64,000 nt of DNA, from assembly GCF_030209835.1 (NCBI RefSeq), contig NZ_JARVRF010000021.1, positions 1 to 64,000 on the forward strand. The letters are read 5' to 3'. Position numbers and translations under genes: made by a program. Below the pieces are notes generated by a model that made no database searches, had not been told where the DNA came from, and was given only the letters and a program-made list of their open reading frames with translations. Positions 40,386-50,011 of the stretch are shown here, piece by piece (within the stretch, counting starts at the first letter, position 1; every line of letters starts with the position of its first letter). This DNA comes from Arthrobacter sp. efr-133-R2A-120. Its GTDB lineage: Bacteria > Actinomycetota > Actinomycetes > Actinomycetales > Micrococcaceae.

Positions 40386-41251
40386 GACAGTTCGGCCTCC
40401 AGGTTGCGGCGGGCGGCATCCAGCCACAGGCTTTTCGCGCGTTCGCTGTGGAAGAGCGGATCCAGGGCGAGCAGTTGGCGGACGACGGCGGCCCGGCCGG
40501 CAGCGAAGTCGGCATCGCTGACGTGGGCGTAGTCCTCGCGGACAGCAGCCAGGTAGCGGGCGTAAGCCGCTGGTTCCGCTCCGAGGATGGAGAGATCGGC
40601 GTCGCACAAGAGGGCGCCGGCCTGGTCTCCCGGTTCGGGGCTGTGGGTGGAGGTCAGCCTGACCAGCCGGGCAACGTCGTCGATCACGGGCCCGGGGAGC
40701 CCCGCAACGGCCAGGCGGTCTTCGGCCAGCCTGGCCGATTGCTCTTCGTCCTGCCCGGCGATTCCCTCGTAGACGGCGTCATGGAACCACGCGGCCAACG
40801 TCACTGAGCGCGCAGGCAGAGCGGGTTCGCTGAGGAGGTCCAAGGCTTCCAGGACCGCCAGCAAATGCGTGCGGCTGTGGTACTTCCGATGGTCCTCGCC
40901 CCAGCGTTCGAGGAGCTCAAAACCCAGCTCCTCGTGTTCCGGAAGTGTCGAATTCCAGCGCTCCAGCAAGGGCACGGTGAGCGCCTTGCTGCGTTGGCGG
41001 GCGGGGATCCGCAAGCCGCTCGCAATCAGTTTCCGCACCAAAATTCGGGCCTCCACGGGGATGGCGCCTGCCGAGAGGAGATCCTGGTAGCGGCGTTCCG
41101 GGACGTCGTAGTGGTCGCCATCGAAGGCGCGCTCGGGAATTCCCGCGGCCTCAGCGAAGGCATGCAGCTCCTCGAGCGATGTGTCCGAGACGAGGTGGGA
41201 AAACACGGTCCCGTGCGCGGGCCACAGCGGCGGATCAACGTAGACGGCCAT
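40382..41251 (-). CDS. DUF4031 and HD-domain fusion protein
   Basis: A 289-residue protein with two parts. Residues 1-85 (AVYVDPPLWPAHGTVFSHLVSDTSLEELHAFA in outline) match DUF4031. Residues about 90-289 resemble an HD-type metal-dependent phosphohydrolase: WGEDHRKYHSRTHLLAVLEAL, then AAWFHDAVYEG with the HD pair, and LLCDADLSILG with a further Asp. The fusion suggests hydrolysis of a nucleotide or phosphorylated metabolite. It is coupled by overlap to the ComB-like phosphatase. The substrate is unknown. Confidence 0.82.
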   Translation of the reverse strand: MAVYVDPPLWPAHGTVFSHLVSDTSLEELHAFAEAAGIPERAFDGDHYDVPERRYQDLLSAGAIPVEARILVRKLIASGLRIPARQRSKALTVPLLERWNSTLPEHEELGFELLERWGEDHRKYHSRTHLLAVLEALDLLSEPALPARSVTLAAWFHDAVYEGIAGQDEEQSARLAEDRLAVAGLPGPVIDDVARLVRLTSTHSPEPGDQAGALLCDADLSILGAEPAAYARYLAAVREDYAHVSDADFAAGRAAVVRQLLALDPLFHSERAKSLWLDAARRNLEAELS

Positions 41252-41268
41252 GGCCTGCGCCCGGGAAA

Positions 41269-41736
41269 CTAGGAGTTTTTCCGGGTGGCAACCGCTGAGA
41301 GTGCGGTCAGGCCCTTTTCGAAGTCGCCGCCCACCATCTTGTCCATGTTCATGAACAAAGCGAAGATTTTGCCGAGGCCCTTGTTCTCGCCGGACATTGT
41401 CCAGGTGACGCGGGTGCCGTCCCCTTCGGGCACGAACGTGAACCCTGTGGGGTTGACTGCCTTCATGGGCTTGGTGAATTCGAGGCGGATGTCGATCTTG
41501 CCGGGCTCCTCCGAGCCGACGATTTCCATGGTTCCGGTGCCGGCCTTGTTGTTGCCGCTCCAGGCATACTTTGCTCCGACGCCGGACTCGTTGCCCGAGT
41601 AGCTGCGGCTCAGCTGGGGGTCAACGGCCTCCCACGGAGACCATTTGGTCCACTCGTGGAAGTTGTTGACGAAGGGGAAGATGTCGGAGGGTGCGGCAGG
41701 GATCAGTGCGTTGCGAGTGACTGTGAAGGGTGCCAT
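41269..41736 (-). CDS. SRPBCC family (polyketide cyclase-like) protein
   Basis: A 155-residue START-like protein: APFTVTRNALIPAAPSDIFPFVNNFHEWTKWSPWEAVDP, then FTFVPEGDGTRVTWTMSGENKGLGKIFALFMNMDKMVGGDFEKGL. This is the common polyketide-cyclase/dehydrase-2 pattern, with the ligand unknown. The ATG at 41736 is chosen from the conserved start; an ATG two codons earlier also exists. It stands between the DUF4031-HD gene and the YCII protein on the same strand. Confidence 0.83.
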   Translation of the reverse strand: MAPFTVTRNALIPAAPSDIFPFVNNFHEWTKWSPWEAVDPQLSRSYSGNESGVGAKYAWSGNNKAGTGTMEIVGSEEPGKIDIRLEFTKPMKAVNPTGFTFVPEGDGTRVTWTMSGENKGLGKIFALFMNMDKMVGGDFEKGLTALSAVATRKNS

Positions 41737-41764
41737 GTGCATATCGTACGGCGCTTTGTCGAGA

Positions 41765-41818
41765 GTGGGTGCGGGCCGCGTGCTGTGTTCCGGCACGCAG
41801 CGCGCGGCCCGGACCCAC
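41765..41818 (-). terminator. Strong GC-rich hairpin between two minus-strand genes
   Basis: GTGGGT pairs with ACCCAC at the ends, CGGGCCGCG with CGCGGCCCG inside, and GTGC with GCAC next to a TGTGTTCCG-like loop. It lies 22 bases past the stop of the YCII gene, so it probably ends that transcript. No U-tract is present. Confidence 0.6.
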
Positions 41819-41840
41819 GATTTCGATGGCGGGTGCAGCT

Positions 41841-42179
41841 TTACATGCCCGGGATGTCGAGCGCTTCGTAGACGGTGATCGAGGCTTCGGGTGCCATGAG
41901 GAAATGCGGGTGGCCTTCGAGGAGCTTCAGGGCTCCGTCCATGTCCTCTGCCTGCAGGACGCTGTAACCGCCCACGCCGGTCTCTGCATCGGACACTCCA
42001 GAGTTCCCGACCACCTTGCCGCCACCGAGGGGTGTGCCAAGATCGGCAAGCCCATCGCCAGCCTTCGCGGCCCAGTCCATCCACAGCTTCATGCCTTCTG
42101 CTGCTGCCTCAGGGGTGCTGTCAGCCATCATCGATTCCGCCGATTGCGGTGCATTGTAGAGAACTACGAACTTCTTCAT
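41841..42179 (-). CDS. YCII-related small protein
   Basis: A 112-residue protein: MKKFVVLYNAPQSAESM, then GLADLGTPLGGGKVV, and YSVLQAEDMDGALKLLEGHPHFL. The pattern fits the YCII-related/DGPF group of small ferredoxin-like proteins often tied to sigma factors or as enzyme-like proteins. No sigma-factor gene adjoins. Function is not known. Confidence 0.78.
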   Translation of the reverse strand: MKKFVVLYNAPQSAESMMADSTPEAAAEGMKLWMDWAAKAGDGLADLGTPLGGGKVVGNSGVSDAETGVGGYSVLQAEDMDGALKLLEGHPHFLMAPEASITVYEALDIPGM

Positions 42180-42342
42180 TACGTGTCCTTTTTCTCATGC
42201 TCGCCAGGCGGTGTTCCACCCGGTCACACCTGATCCTAGGGTTAGGGATCGCAAACAGCGAGGGGCTTTTCAAGGTAAGCGGAGAAGGCTATGGACAGCA
42301 GTTTCGCCGTCGGCAAACATGGAGCAGGAGGGATGATTCGCC

Positions 42343-42369
42343 AAAGTTGAGCATAGTAGACTCAACTTT
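42343..42369 (+). promoter_or_regulatory. HAIR operator (HspR) upstream of clpB
   Basis: AAAGTTGAG (42343-42351) and CTCAACTTT (42361-42369) form a perfect inverted repeat with a nine-base spacer. The core TTGAG...ACTCAA matches the HAIR element bound by HspR, known to repress dnaK and clpB operons in actinobacteria. It lies 35 bases before the clpB start. Confidence 0.88.
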
Positions 42370-42404
42370 GAGAAATAGTCGTCTTTCCCGAGAGGAGCTC
42401 TTCC

Positions 42405-45074
42405 ATGGACGTCAAATTCACCACCAAGAGCCAGGAGGCTCTTTCCGCGGCGGCCATGAACGCCTCCACCGCCGGAAATCCGCAGCTGGAGCCAGCCCAC
42501 TTGCTCAAAGCGCTCATGGACCAGCGCGAGGGCGTCGCGGTAGCACTTTTGCGCGCTACTGGAGCGGACCCGGATGCCGTGAGCGTGCAGGCGAGTTCGG
42601 CCATCAAGGCCCTGCCGTCGTCGTCGGGCAGTTCCGTGCAGCAAGCGCAGCTTTCGCGTCCTTCCATGCAGGCCATCCAGGCCGCCCAGAACGAGTCCGA
42701 GAAACTCGGAGACTCCTTCGTGTCCACAGAGCACCTCCTCTTGGGGCTCTCTGCCGGTAGCGATGCCGTGGGGAAGCTACTGCGCGACGCCGGTGCCTCC
42801 CATGAAGCGCTCCTCGCCGCCCTGCCGGGTGTCCGCGGCGACCGGAAAGTCACCTCGCAAGACCCGGAAAACACCTTCCAGGCGCTCGAGAAATACGGCA
42901 TGGACCTCACAGCCGTCGCTCGCTCCGGCAAGCTGGATCCCGTGATCGGTCGGGACAGCGAAATCCGGAGGGTCGTCCAGGTCCTGAGCCGTCGCACCAA
43001 GAACAACCCGGTGCTGATCGGCGAACCCGGTGTCGGCAAGACCGCCGTCGTCGAAGGTCTTGCCCAGCGCATGGTGGCCGGGGACGTCCCGGAAAGCCTG
43101 CGGGGCAAGACCCTGATCGCGCTGGACCTCGCGTCCATGGTGGCCGGCGCGAAGTACCGCGGTGAATTCGAGGAACGGCTCAAGGCCGTGCTGGAGGAGA
43201 TCAAGAACTCCAACGGGCAGATCGTCACATTCATCGACGAAATCCATACGGTGGTGGGCGCCGGTGCCACCGGCGAAAGCGCCATGGACGCAGGCAACAT
43301 GCTCAAACCAATGCTGGCGCGCGGCGAGCTGCGGCTCATCGGCGCCACCACCCTGGACGAGTACCGCGAAAATGTCGAGAAAGACCCTGCCCTTGAACGC
43401 CGCTTCCAGCAGGTCTTCGTGGGCGAGCCGAGCGTGGAGGACACCATCGGGATCCTCCGCGGCCTCAAGGAACGCTACGAGGCCCACCACAAGGTTGCGA
43501 TCGCAGACTCCGCCCTCGTGGCCGCAGCCACGCTCTCCAACCGCTACATCTCGGGCCGTCAGTTGCCGGACAAGGCGATCGACCTCGTGGACGAGGCCGC
43601 CTCCCGTCTGCGCATGGAAATCGATTCCGCTCCCGAGGAAATCGACCAGCTCCGCCGTGCCGTGGACCGCCTCACCATGGAGGAACTGGCCCTCGAACGG
43701 GAGACCGATGCGGCCTCCATCGAACGCCTCGCTGCACTCCGCGCGGACAAGGCGGACAAAAAGGAAGCCCTGGCGGCGCTAAACGCCCGTTGGGAAGCCG
43801 AGAAGGCCGGGCTCAACCGTGTCGGCGACCTCAAGGCGAAAATCGACGAACTGCGTTCGGCCGCCGAAAAACACCAGCGCGAAGGCGACCTTGAAGCTGC
43901 CTCACGCATTCTCTACGGCGAACTGCCCGCATTGGAGCGCGAGCTCAGCGCAGCAGCCGAGGAAGAGTCGGCCCGGGAAGCGCGCGGTGAAGCGAAGCCC
44001 GCACTGATGGTCGCGGATGAAGTCACGGCGGATGATATCGCCGAGGTCATTTCGGCCTGGACCGGGATCCCCGCCGGCCGCATGCTGCAGGGAGAATCCC
44101 AGAAGCTGCTGCACATGGAAGAGGAGATCGGAAAGCGCCTGATCGGCCAGTCCAAGGCTGTGGCCGCCGTTTCCGATGCCGTCCGCCGCGCCCGTGCGGG
44201 GATCAGCGATCCCAACCGCCCCACGGGTTCGTTTCTGTTCCTCGGTCCTACCGGCGTCGGTAAAACCGAGCTCGCGAAGGCACTCGCTGACTTCCTGTTC
44301 GACGACGAACGCGCCATGGTGCGGATCGACATGTCCGAGTACGGGGAGAAGCACTCCGTGGCCCGGCTGGTGGGTGCCCCTCCGGGATACGTGGGCTACG
44401 AGGAAGGCGGCCAGCTCACCGAAGCGGTCCGCCGGCGCCCGTACTCCGTGATCCTGCTCGACGAGGTGGAGAAGGCCCACCCGGAGGTGTTCGACATCCT
44501 CCTGCAAGTGCTCGACGACGGTCGCCTCACCGATGGGCAGGGCCGCACCGTGGACTTCCGGAACACCATCCTGGTGCTGACCTCCAACTCGGGCAGCCAG
44601 TTCCTGGTGGATCCGACCCTGGACGCCACGGCGAAGCGAAATGCGGTCATGGCCGTGGTCAACGCCTCCTTCAAGCCGGAGTTCCTCAACCGCCTCGATG
44701 AGATTGTGCTCTTCGATCCGCTCAGCGTGGACGAGCTCGCCAGGATCGTCGAGCTGCACGTGGACGAGCTGACCAAGCGGCTGCACGACCGCCGGCTCAC
44801 CCTTGAGGTCAGCGACGGCGCCCGGGCCTGGCTCGCGATGTCCGGTTACGATCCCGCCTACGGCGCCCGTCCGTTGCGACGGCTGGTCCAACGCGAGATC
44901 GGCGACCGCCTGGCCAAGGAAATCCTCGCCGGAGAGATCGTGGACGGCGACACCGTGCTGGTGGACACCGCGGCCGACGTCGACGAACTCACCATCGAGG
45001 GCCTCGAAGCTTTGACGGGTCCCGACGGCGGAGCTCCGGCGGGTAGCGGCCTGACCGTGAGGCGGAAGGACTAA
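42405..45074 (+). CDS. clpB: ATP-dependent chaperone ClpB
   Basis: An 889-residue disaggregase. The N-domain (1-150), first AAA+ with [12 protein letters not shown], the middle coiled-coil (about 400-520, rich in Glu/Lys/Ala), and second AAA+ with [15 protein letters not shown] are all present, together with sensor and Arg motifs. It works with DnaK to refold aggregated proteins. It follows a HAIR element, so it is probably controlled by HspR. It appears monocistronic, with a separate gene on the other strand 17 bases away. Confidence 0.97.
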   Translation: MDVKFTTKSQEALSAAAMNASTAGNPQLEPAHLLKALMDQREGVAVALLRATGADPDAVSVQASSAIKALPSSSGSSVQQAQLSRPSMQAIQAAQNESEKLGDSFVSTEHLLLGLSAGSDAVGKLLRDAGASHEALLAALPGVRGDRKVTSQDPENTFQALEKYGMDLTAVARSGKLDPVIGRDSEIRRVVQVLSRRTKNNPVLIGEPGVGKTAVVEGLAQRMVAGDVPESLRGKTLIALDLASMVAGAKYRGEFEERLKAVLEEIKNSNGQIVTFIDEIHTVVGAGATGESAMDAGNMLKPMLARGELRLIGATTLDEYRENVEKDPALERRFQQVFVGEPSVEDTIGILRGLKERYEAHHKVAIADSALVAAATLSNRYISGRQLPDKAIDLVDEAASRLRMEIDSAPEEIDQLRRAVDRLTMEELALERETDAASIERLAALRADKADKKEALAALNARWEAEKAGLNRVGDLKAKIDELRSAAEKHQREGDLEAASRILYGELPALERELSAAAEEESAREARGEAKPALMVADEVTADDIAEVISAWTGIPAGRMLQGESQKLLHMEEEIGKRLIGQSKAVAAVSDAVRRARAGISDPNRPTGSFLFLGPTGVGKTELAKALADFLFDDERAMVRIDMSEYGEKHSVARLVGAPPGYVGYEEGGQLTEAVRRRPYSVILLDEVEKAHPEVFDILLQVLDDGRLTDGQGRTVDFRNTILVLTSNSGSQFLVDPTLDATAKRNAVMAVVNASFKPEFLNRLDEIVLFDPLSVDELARIVELHVDELTKRLHDRRLTLEVSDGARAWLAMSGYDPAYGARPLRRLVQREIGDRLAKEILAGEIVDGDTVLVDTAADVDELTIEGLEALTGPDGGAPAGSGLTVRRKD

Positions 45075-45090
45075 CCGAAGCCGCGCGGGA

Positions 45091-45693
45091 CTACTTTTGC
45101 AGCACGGACTCCTTGAGCGTGTTTCCCGAGTTCACCACGATGAAGCAGTCCACGCGGCGGTCACCGTTGTCCCAGCTGGTGGCGCTCGGGTACACGTTCT
45201 GCTGCAGGAGTGCGTACTTGGTGGAGGCCTCGTTGAGCATCACGTCACGGCAGATTTCGCGGCCTTTGTCACGCAAGGCCGTGGCACCGGGGAAGGTGTC
45301 GTCAGCCTTGTACCGGAAGATGGAGCCCAGTTGGGCCGAGTGGTCGGTAGTGCAGTCCACCACCTTGGACTTGGTGGCGTTGGAGTCGAAATCGGCGAAG
45401 CAATCACCGAGCTGGTAGTCCTTTGCCTCGACATCCGCCGGGAGCGGGCCGCGGCTGGTGGACGTGGCCGGGGCGGGGGTGGGCGCCGCCGCAGGGTGGT
45501 TGGCGAGGGCTCCAACGAGCACCCAGATCACTACCCCGATGAGGATCAATACAGCCAGCACAATGCCGCCGATGATGAGCCGATACCGCGTTATGGCGTC
45601 CAGGGCTGTCCGCAGGGTCCCTGAACGAGGGTCTACCGGCGGCTCGTTGTCGCCTGTACCGTTGTTGCCCGGGATCGTGTTGTCCTGGCCCAT
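45091..45693 (-). CDS. Septum-formation-like membrane protein
   Basis: A 200-residue protein with a short cytoplasmic N-terminus, one membrane segment at about 40-62 (LIIGGIVLAVLILIGVVIWV), an Ala/Pro/Thr linker and an extracytoplasmic domain starting YQLGDCFADF with cysteines in VVDCTTDHSAQ and VDCFIVV. That pattern, with CxxxxxD near GDCF, fits the septum formation (PF13845-type) family of actinobacteria. Function inferred from family only. Confidence 0.82.
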   Translation of the reverse strand: MGQDNTIPGNNGTGDNEPPVDPRSGTLRTALDAITRYRLIIGGIVLAVLILIGVVIWVLVGALANHPAAAPTPAPATSTSRGPLPADVEAKDYQLGDCFADFDSNATKSKVVDCTTDHSAQLGSIFRYKADDTFPGATALRDKGREICRDVMLNEASTKYALLQQNVYPSATSWDNGDRRVDCFIVVNSGNTLKESVLQK

Positions 45694-45936
45694 GTCTGAG
45701 TTTGCTGCCTTTCGTGCGTGCGGCCCGATATTAGGGCGACTCTACCCAAGTTTTTCATGCCAACGAATGGAGATACCGCCAGGTGGAACTGTGACGCCGC
45801 TTTCGCGAAGGTCGTGGCACGCAGTTGCTCCAGAAAGCATGTAATCTAGACATACGACAAATTGACCAAACATTCCGGGGCCTCACCGATCGCCAAGGTG
45901 ACCACCTCCGGTCCAAGTACAAAAGGGGGTCACGCC

Positions 45937-46170
45937 ATGGGGCGCGGCCGTCAAAAGGCAAAAGCTACCAAGCAGGCTCGGGACATCAAGTACTACTCCC
46001 CGAACACTGACTATTCGGCCCTTCAGCGGGAGCTGACCGGGCCATCAAGTCGTGCGACGAGCCGATTTGCGGACGATCCACCGGAGCCGGACTACTCGGC
46101 TTACGAGGACAAGTACGCACAGGACTTGGAAGACGATGACGACGAGGTAGACACCCGCCGTATCGGATAG
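45937..46170 (+). CDS. DUF3073 family protein
   Basis: A 77-residue, highly charged soluble protein: MGRGRQKAKATKQARDIKYYSPNTDYSALQREL, then an acidic C-terminus (EDDDDEVDTRR). This is the DUF3073 pattern, conserved in actinobacteria, with unknown role. The ATG at 45937 follows AAAAGGGGGT. The 243 bases before it contain no gene. Confidence 0.92.
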   Translation: MGRGRQKAKATKQARDIKYYSPNTDYSALQRELTGPSSRATSRFADDPPEPDYSAYEDKYAQDLEDDDDEVDTRRIG

Positions 46171-46266
46171 CTGTAGCAACAATCAGGTGCCTTTCGGCAT
46201 CGAGTTGCGTACCGCCGTCGTACACGAAGTCATTTGGCATCCCCGGATGCCACCCAAAACGATCTA

Positions 46267-46310
46267 GCCCGTAGGGCGCGCCATAATCGGCGTGCGCTAC
46301 GGGCCTTTTT
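46267..46310 (+). terminator. Intrinsic terminator
   Basis: GCCCGTAGGGCGCGCC (46267-46282) pairs, with two mismatches, with GGCGTGCGCTACGGGC (46289-46304), followed by CTTTTT. It ends the DUF3073 transcript and may also work for the convergent GntR-type gene. Between the DUF3073 stop and this hairpin no further gene is seen. Confidence 0.85.
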
Positions 46311-46326
46311 CGTCTCCTTCTGCCGG

Positions 46327-46962
46327 TCAGTCCTTCTCGTGGCACAGATCCAGCAAGGGGATCAGTGTTTCGAGGTCGTTGGCGCGGGCTGCAGCCAGGA
46401 TCTTCCGGTGGGCGTCCGCGACGCGCTCAAGCTTGGCGTCGTCCAAGGGATACGAGCGGCTGATGAGCCGTTGAACGGGGTTGTCCCAGACGGATTCGAG
46501 CGTTTTCAGCAGGAATCCGTTGGGGGCAGGCGCCGCCAGGCCCAAATGGAACGCCCGCGTCGCGGTAAAGAGTTCCTCCGGATCCGCGCTTGCCGCACCC
46601 TCGGCGATAAGCAGTTCGAGCCGGGCGAGCTGCAGGTTTGTGTATTTGGCCCCGCACTGCCTGATGGCCATGATCTCGAGGGCCTTGCGCACCTCGTAGA
46701 CTTCCTCGACAGCTGAGCGGGTCAGTGTCGTCGCAAAATATCCTGCGCCCGGGACCAAAGTGGCGAGTCCTTCGTGGACCAAGCGGTTCAGGGCGTCGCG
46801 GACAGGCGTCCGGGAAACGCCGTATTCTTCGGCCAGTTGTTCCTGGACCAGGGGAGCGCCAGGCTCGACCACGCCGTTGACGATCTCATTGCTGATCCTG
46901 TCGTAGACGTGCTCGCTCAGTGGCCGCATCCCCTTGGCAGCTTGCGCGGCCATTCGCCTCAT
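46327..46962 (-). CDS. GntR family regulator (FCD subtype)
   Basis: A 211-residue regulator. Residues 15-75 are the winged HTH (HVYDRISNEIVNGVVEPGAPLVQEQLAEEYGVSRTPVRDALNRLVHEGL), followed by an all-helical FCD domain (YEVRKALEIMAIRQCG, TRAFHLGLAAPAPN, DAHRKILAAARAND). It is divergent from a DoeB-like deacylase operon, which it probably represses. A perfect 24-base palindrome lies between. The start could be the Met three residues in. Confidence 0.9.
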   Translation of the reverse strand: MRRMAAQAAKGMRPLSEHVYDRISNEIVNGVVEPGAPLVQEQLAEEYGVSRTPVRDALNRLVHEGLATLVPGAGYFATTLTRSAVEEVYEVRKALEIMAIRQCGAKYTNLQLARLELLIAEGAASADPEELFTATRAFHLGLAAPAPNGFLLKTLESVWDNPVQRLISRSYPLDDAKLERVADAHRKILAAARANDLETLIPLLDLCHEKD

Positions 46963-47011
46963 CCCCTTTTCGGTATCAAAACTTGCTCAATCCTACGTGC
47001 TTTACATCACA

Positions 47012-47035
47012 GGATTCACTGTATACAGTGAATCC
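47012..47035. promoter_or_regulatory. Perfect 24-bp palindrome, GntR operator
   Basis: The half-site GGATTCACTGTA repeats as its complement to give a 24-base palindrome with a TGTATACA centre, typical of GntR-type operators. It sits between the divergent regulator and deacylase operon, near a TTTACA (47001-47006). Confidence 0.75.
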
Positions 47036-47065
47036 AATCCTACCAACCCCGATGAAAGTTGCCCT

Positions 47066-48142
47066 ATGAGCCTGCACATTCCACGCATACCCGGGATCGA
47101 TTTTGCCGCCGTCGGCAAGCAGTTGGGTTACCTGGAGATCGAACATTCGGACAACGAGAATGACGCCGCTGTCATCCCGTCTCCGATCGCCGTGCTGAGT
47201 GGTGGAGACGGCCCCACCGTCCTCCTGGCCGCCGGCACGCATGGTGACGAATATGAAGGCCAGATCCTGCTCCAGGAACTCATCCGCACTTTGAACCCGG
47301 ATGAGGTGACAGGGAGGCTGATCATCCTCCCCGCCCTCAATATCGCCGCTGTCCGCGAGGGAAGACGCGTTTCCAGTGTGGACCGGGTCAATCTGAACCG
47401 GGCCCTCCCGGGCCGCGCCGATGGCGGGCCGGCCCTCCAGATCGCCTCGATTGTGGCCGGAGAACTCATCCCGATGGCTGACTTTGTCATGGACATCCAC
47501 TCCGGGGGAATTGCGTCCGAATATGTTCCGTCAGCGTTCGTCTACCAAGGACCGACGCCGGAGCTATGGGCCGAGAAGGCGGCGGCGGTAGCCGCGTTCA
47601 ATGCCCCATATTCCGTCGTGGTGAAGCCCATGCTGAAGTCGGGCTCCATCAGCGGCGCTGCGGATCGGGCCGGCGTACCGATGATCTCGACCGAACTTGG
47701 TGGCAGGGGAACCGTATCCCTGCCGATCCTCAACAGGGCCAGGACCGGACTTCGTTCTCTGCTCGGCCACTGGGGTGTGCTCAAGGACGCCGCTGCCAGC
47801 GGCGAGACGGCCTCCGACGGCGGTGCGCGCGACGCCGGGCGGGTCGCCACAGCCCCGATCCAGTGGATCGAACTCACGGCCCAATCCCCGGTTCATTCCA
47901 CGATGGCCGGCATCCTTGAGCCGCTCGTGGAACTTGGCCAGAAGGTCAGGGCCGGAGACCTCGTGGCCCGGGTCCACTCCGTGGAAGAGCTTGACCGTCC
48001 TCCAAAAGACTTTTTTGCACCCATTGACGGGGTGGTTGCAATCGTTCGGCATCCCGCCCTCGTCAATGTCGGCACCACCGTGGTCAACATCGCCGTTGAC
48101 CACGGAACAAGCTATGAGAAAGGCAATCATGAACCGTCCTAG
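47066..48142 (+). CDS. Succinylglutamate desuccinylase/aspartoacylase family deacylase (DoeB-like)
   Basis: A 358-residue zinc-dependent deacylase. The metal motif GTHGDEYEG gives His59 and Glu62, and FVMDIHSGG gives His145. The sequence pattern (GRLIILPALNIAA, DRVNLNRALPGR, ISTELGG, EPLVELGQKVRAGDLVA) resembles DoeB, which deacetylates N-alpha-acetyl-diaminobutyrate in ectoine breakdown. No ectoine hydrolase (DoeA) is nearby, so another N-acylated amino acid is possible. The ATG at 47066 has a weak ribosome site, with an overlapping five-codon ORF at 47052. It overlaps the binding-protein gene downstream. Confidence 0.8.
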   Translation: MSLHIPRIPGIDFAAVGKQLGYLEIEHSDNENDAAVIPSPIAVLSGGDGPTVLLAAGTHGDEYEGQILLQELIRTLNPDEVTGRLIILPALNIAAVREGRRVSSVDRVNLNRALPGRADGGPALQIASIVAGELIPMADFVMDIHSGGIASEYVPSAFVYQGPTPELWAEKAAAVAAFNAPYSVVVKPMLKSGSISGAADRAGVPMISTELGGRGTVSLPILNRARTGLRSLLGHWGVLKDAAASGETASDGGARDAGRVATAPIQWIELTAQSPVHSTMAGILEPLVELGQKVRAGDLVARVHSVEELDRPPKDFFAPIDGVVAIVRHPALVNVGTTVVNIAVDHGTSYEKGNHEPS

Positions 48143-49073
48143 CTACATCTCCACAGGCGTCCTGCTGCTGGCAGCCGCCGTCGGGCTAAGCGGCTGCACC
48201 ACGGCATCACTCGACGCCGGCAAGGAAGCCGCGGCCAGTTCCATTCCCGGCAACGACGCCGCGATCCCGGCGGCACCCTTCAACCAGTCCGCCGCGAATC
48301 TCTTACCCCCGGACGTCAAGGCCAAAGGGACGCTGGTGGTTGGAACAGACCCCACCTTCGCGCCCTATGAGTTCTACGCCGCTGACAGCAAGACGGTTGT
48401 CGGTTGGGACGCAGACTTTGCGAAAGCCGTCGGCGAGACGCTGGGGCTCGAAGTCAAGATGGTGCCCGCGACCTTCGACACCATCCTGCCTGGGGTGAGC
48501 TCGAACAAGTACGACGTCGGCATCTCGGGTTTCAATGTCACGGCCGAACGCAAGATGAATGCCGATTTCGCCTCCTACCAAAGCAGCGGCTCAGGCCTTG
48601 CCGTCAAGGCGGGCAACCCCCGGAAGTTGTCCCTCAACGCGATGACGCTGTGCGGCACCAAGGTGGGTGGCGAGAAAGGAACCACGCAGGGGATCGAGAC
48701 CCTTCCGGCGTTTTCGAAGCAGTGCGTCGACGCCGGCAAGGCGCCGATTGACATTCAGCTGTTTCCCTCGCAGAACGAAGCCAACCTCGCCCTCATCTCC
48801 GGCCGTGTCGACAGCGTCCTCTCAGGTCTTGTCGGCATGGGCTACGCAAGCAAGCTTTCAGGGGGCGCTTTCGAGCTCGCGGGCAATCAGGACTTCGAAC
48901 CGACGCCGGTCGGTATCGCCATGCCCAAGGGTTCGGCATTGACCAAGCCGGTCGTCGCGGCGGTCAGGGCGCTGCTCGCGGGCGACACGTACAAGGCGAT
49001 CAACGCGAAGTACGGAATCCCGGACTCGGTGACCATCAGCGCCGATGCCGTGGACGCTAGTGGTGCGAAATGA
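48129..49073 (+). CDS. Amino-acid ABC transporter substrate-binding lipoprotein
   Basis: A 314-residue lipoprotein. The signal peptide ends in a lipobox near VGLSGC; the mature part has GTLVVGTDPTFAPYEFYAADSKTVVGWDADFAKAVGETLGLEVKMVPATFD, the family 3 solute-binding signature for polar amino acids. The start at 48129 overlaps the deacylase stop by 14 bases. It would capture the amino-acid derivative that the deacylase later hydrolyses. Confidence 0.9.
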   Translation: MNRPSYISTGVLLLAAAVGLSGCTTASLDAGKEAAASSIPGNDAAIPAAPFNQSAANLLPPDVKAKGTLVVGTDPTFAPYEFYAADSKTVVGWDADFAKAVGETLGLEVKMVPATFDTILPGVSSNKYDVGISGFNVTAERKMNADFASYQSSGSGLAVKAGNPRKLSLNAMTLCGTKVGGEKGTTQGIETLPAFSKQCVDAGKAPIDIQLFPSQNEANLALISGRVDSVLSGLVGMGYASKLSGGAFELAGNQDFEPTPVGIAMPKGSALTKPVVAAVRALLAGDTYKAINAKYGIPDSVTISADAVDASGAK

Positions 49074-50011
49074 GCGGCGTGATCACCGTCCCTGAGATCG
49101 GAACAACGGACCGCGGGCAGTTCACCGTGGTCCCAGCCAGGCACCCCTGGCGGTGGGTGGCTGGTACTGCGGTAGCCGCCGTCGTGATCTTGCTGCTTGT
49201 TTCCGCGGTGAGCAATCCCCGTTTCGGCTGGGACAAGGTGGCCCTGTATTTCCGCGATGTCGCCATCGTCAACGGGATCGGCATCACCCTGTTCTTGACG
49301 GTTGTTTGCATGGCCCTCGGGGTGGGGCTCGGCGTGCTGCTTGCCGTCATGCAGCTTTCGGCAAACCCCGTCGTCAAGGCCTCGGCAAGCGCCTACGTGA
49401 CGATCTTCCGTGGCACGCCGGTCCTGGTCCAGCTGTTGTTCTGGTTCAACTTGTCGGCGCTGTACCCGGAGATCACTTTCGGTATCCCCGGCGTCAGCCT
49501 GGACGCCAACCAGACCATCACACCCCTCGCCGCGGCGATCCTTGGCCTGGGGCTTAACGAGGCCGCCTACATGTCGGAGATTGTCAGGGCAGGCATCCAG
49601 TCCATCGATCAAGGCCAGGGCGAAGCTGCGGGTGCCCTCGGCATGTCCCGTATCCAGACCCTCACCAGGGTGATCCTGCCGCAGGCCATGCGCGTCATCA
49701 TTCCACCCACGGGCAACGAGTTCATCGGCATGCTCAAGATGACGTCGCTTGTCAGTGTCCTGGCTGTCCCCGAGCTCCTGTACTCCGCCCAGATCATCTA
49801 CTCGAAGAACCTGCAGGTTGTTCCCCTGCTCCTGGTGGCCAGCATCTGGTACATCATCGTCACCACCGTGTTCACGGTGGGTCAGGGTTCCCTGGAACGG
49901 CACTTCGCGCGGGGAACGTCCCGTTCCGTCCCGCCGACCGCTGCCGAGCGGCTGCGGAAATTCTTCAGGGTTCACTCCACGCACGGCTCAGGAAAGGGCG
50001 GGCAGTCATGA
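49070..50011 (+). CDS. Amino-acid ABC transporter permease
   Basis: A 313-residue membrane protein of the HisMQ type: [32 protein letters not shown], then the EAA loop [30 protein letters not shown]. It has an unusually long N-terminal stretch (about 35 residues before the first segment) and a charged C-terminus. ATGA overlaps join it to the binding protein and ATPase genes. Confidence 0.9.
   Translation: MSGVITVPEIGTTDRGQFTVVPARHPWRWVAGTAVAAVVILLLVSAVSNPRFGWDKVALYFRDVAIVNGIGITLFLTVVCMALGVGLGVLLAVMQLSANPVVKASASAYVTIFRGTPVLVQLLFWFNLSALYPEITFGIPGVSLDANQTITPLAAAILGLGLNEAAYMSEIVRAGIQSIDQGQGEAAGALGMSRIQTLTRVILPQAMRVIIPPTGNEFIGMLKMTSLVSVLAVPELLYSAQIIYSKNLQVVPLLLVASIWYIIVTTVFTVGQGSLERHFARGTSRSVPPTAAERLRKFFRVHSTHGSGKGGQS

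Noticed and set aside
45694..45936. Possible promoter or small RNA before DUF3073
   Set aside because: TAATCT at about 45842 lacks a matching -35 box at normal spacing and no structured element was seen.
47052..47069. Five-codon ORF (Met-Lys-Val-Ala-Leu) overlapping the DoeB-like start
   Set aside because: No good ribosome site and overlapping by chance is likely; mentioned only in the gene entry.
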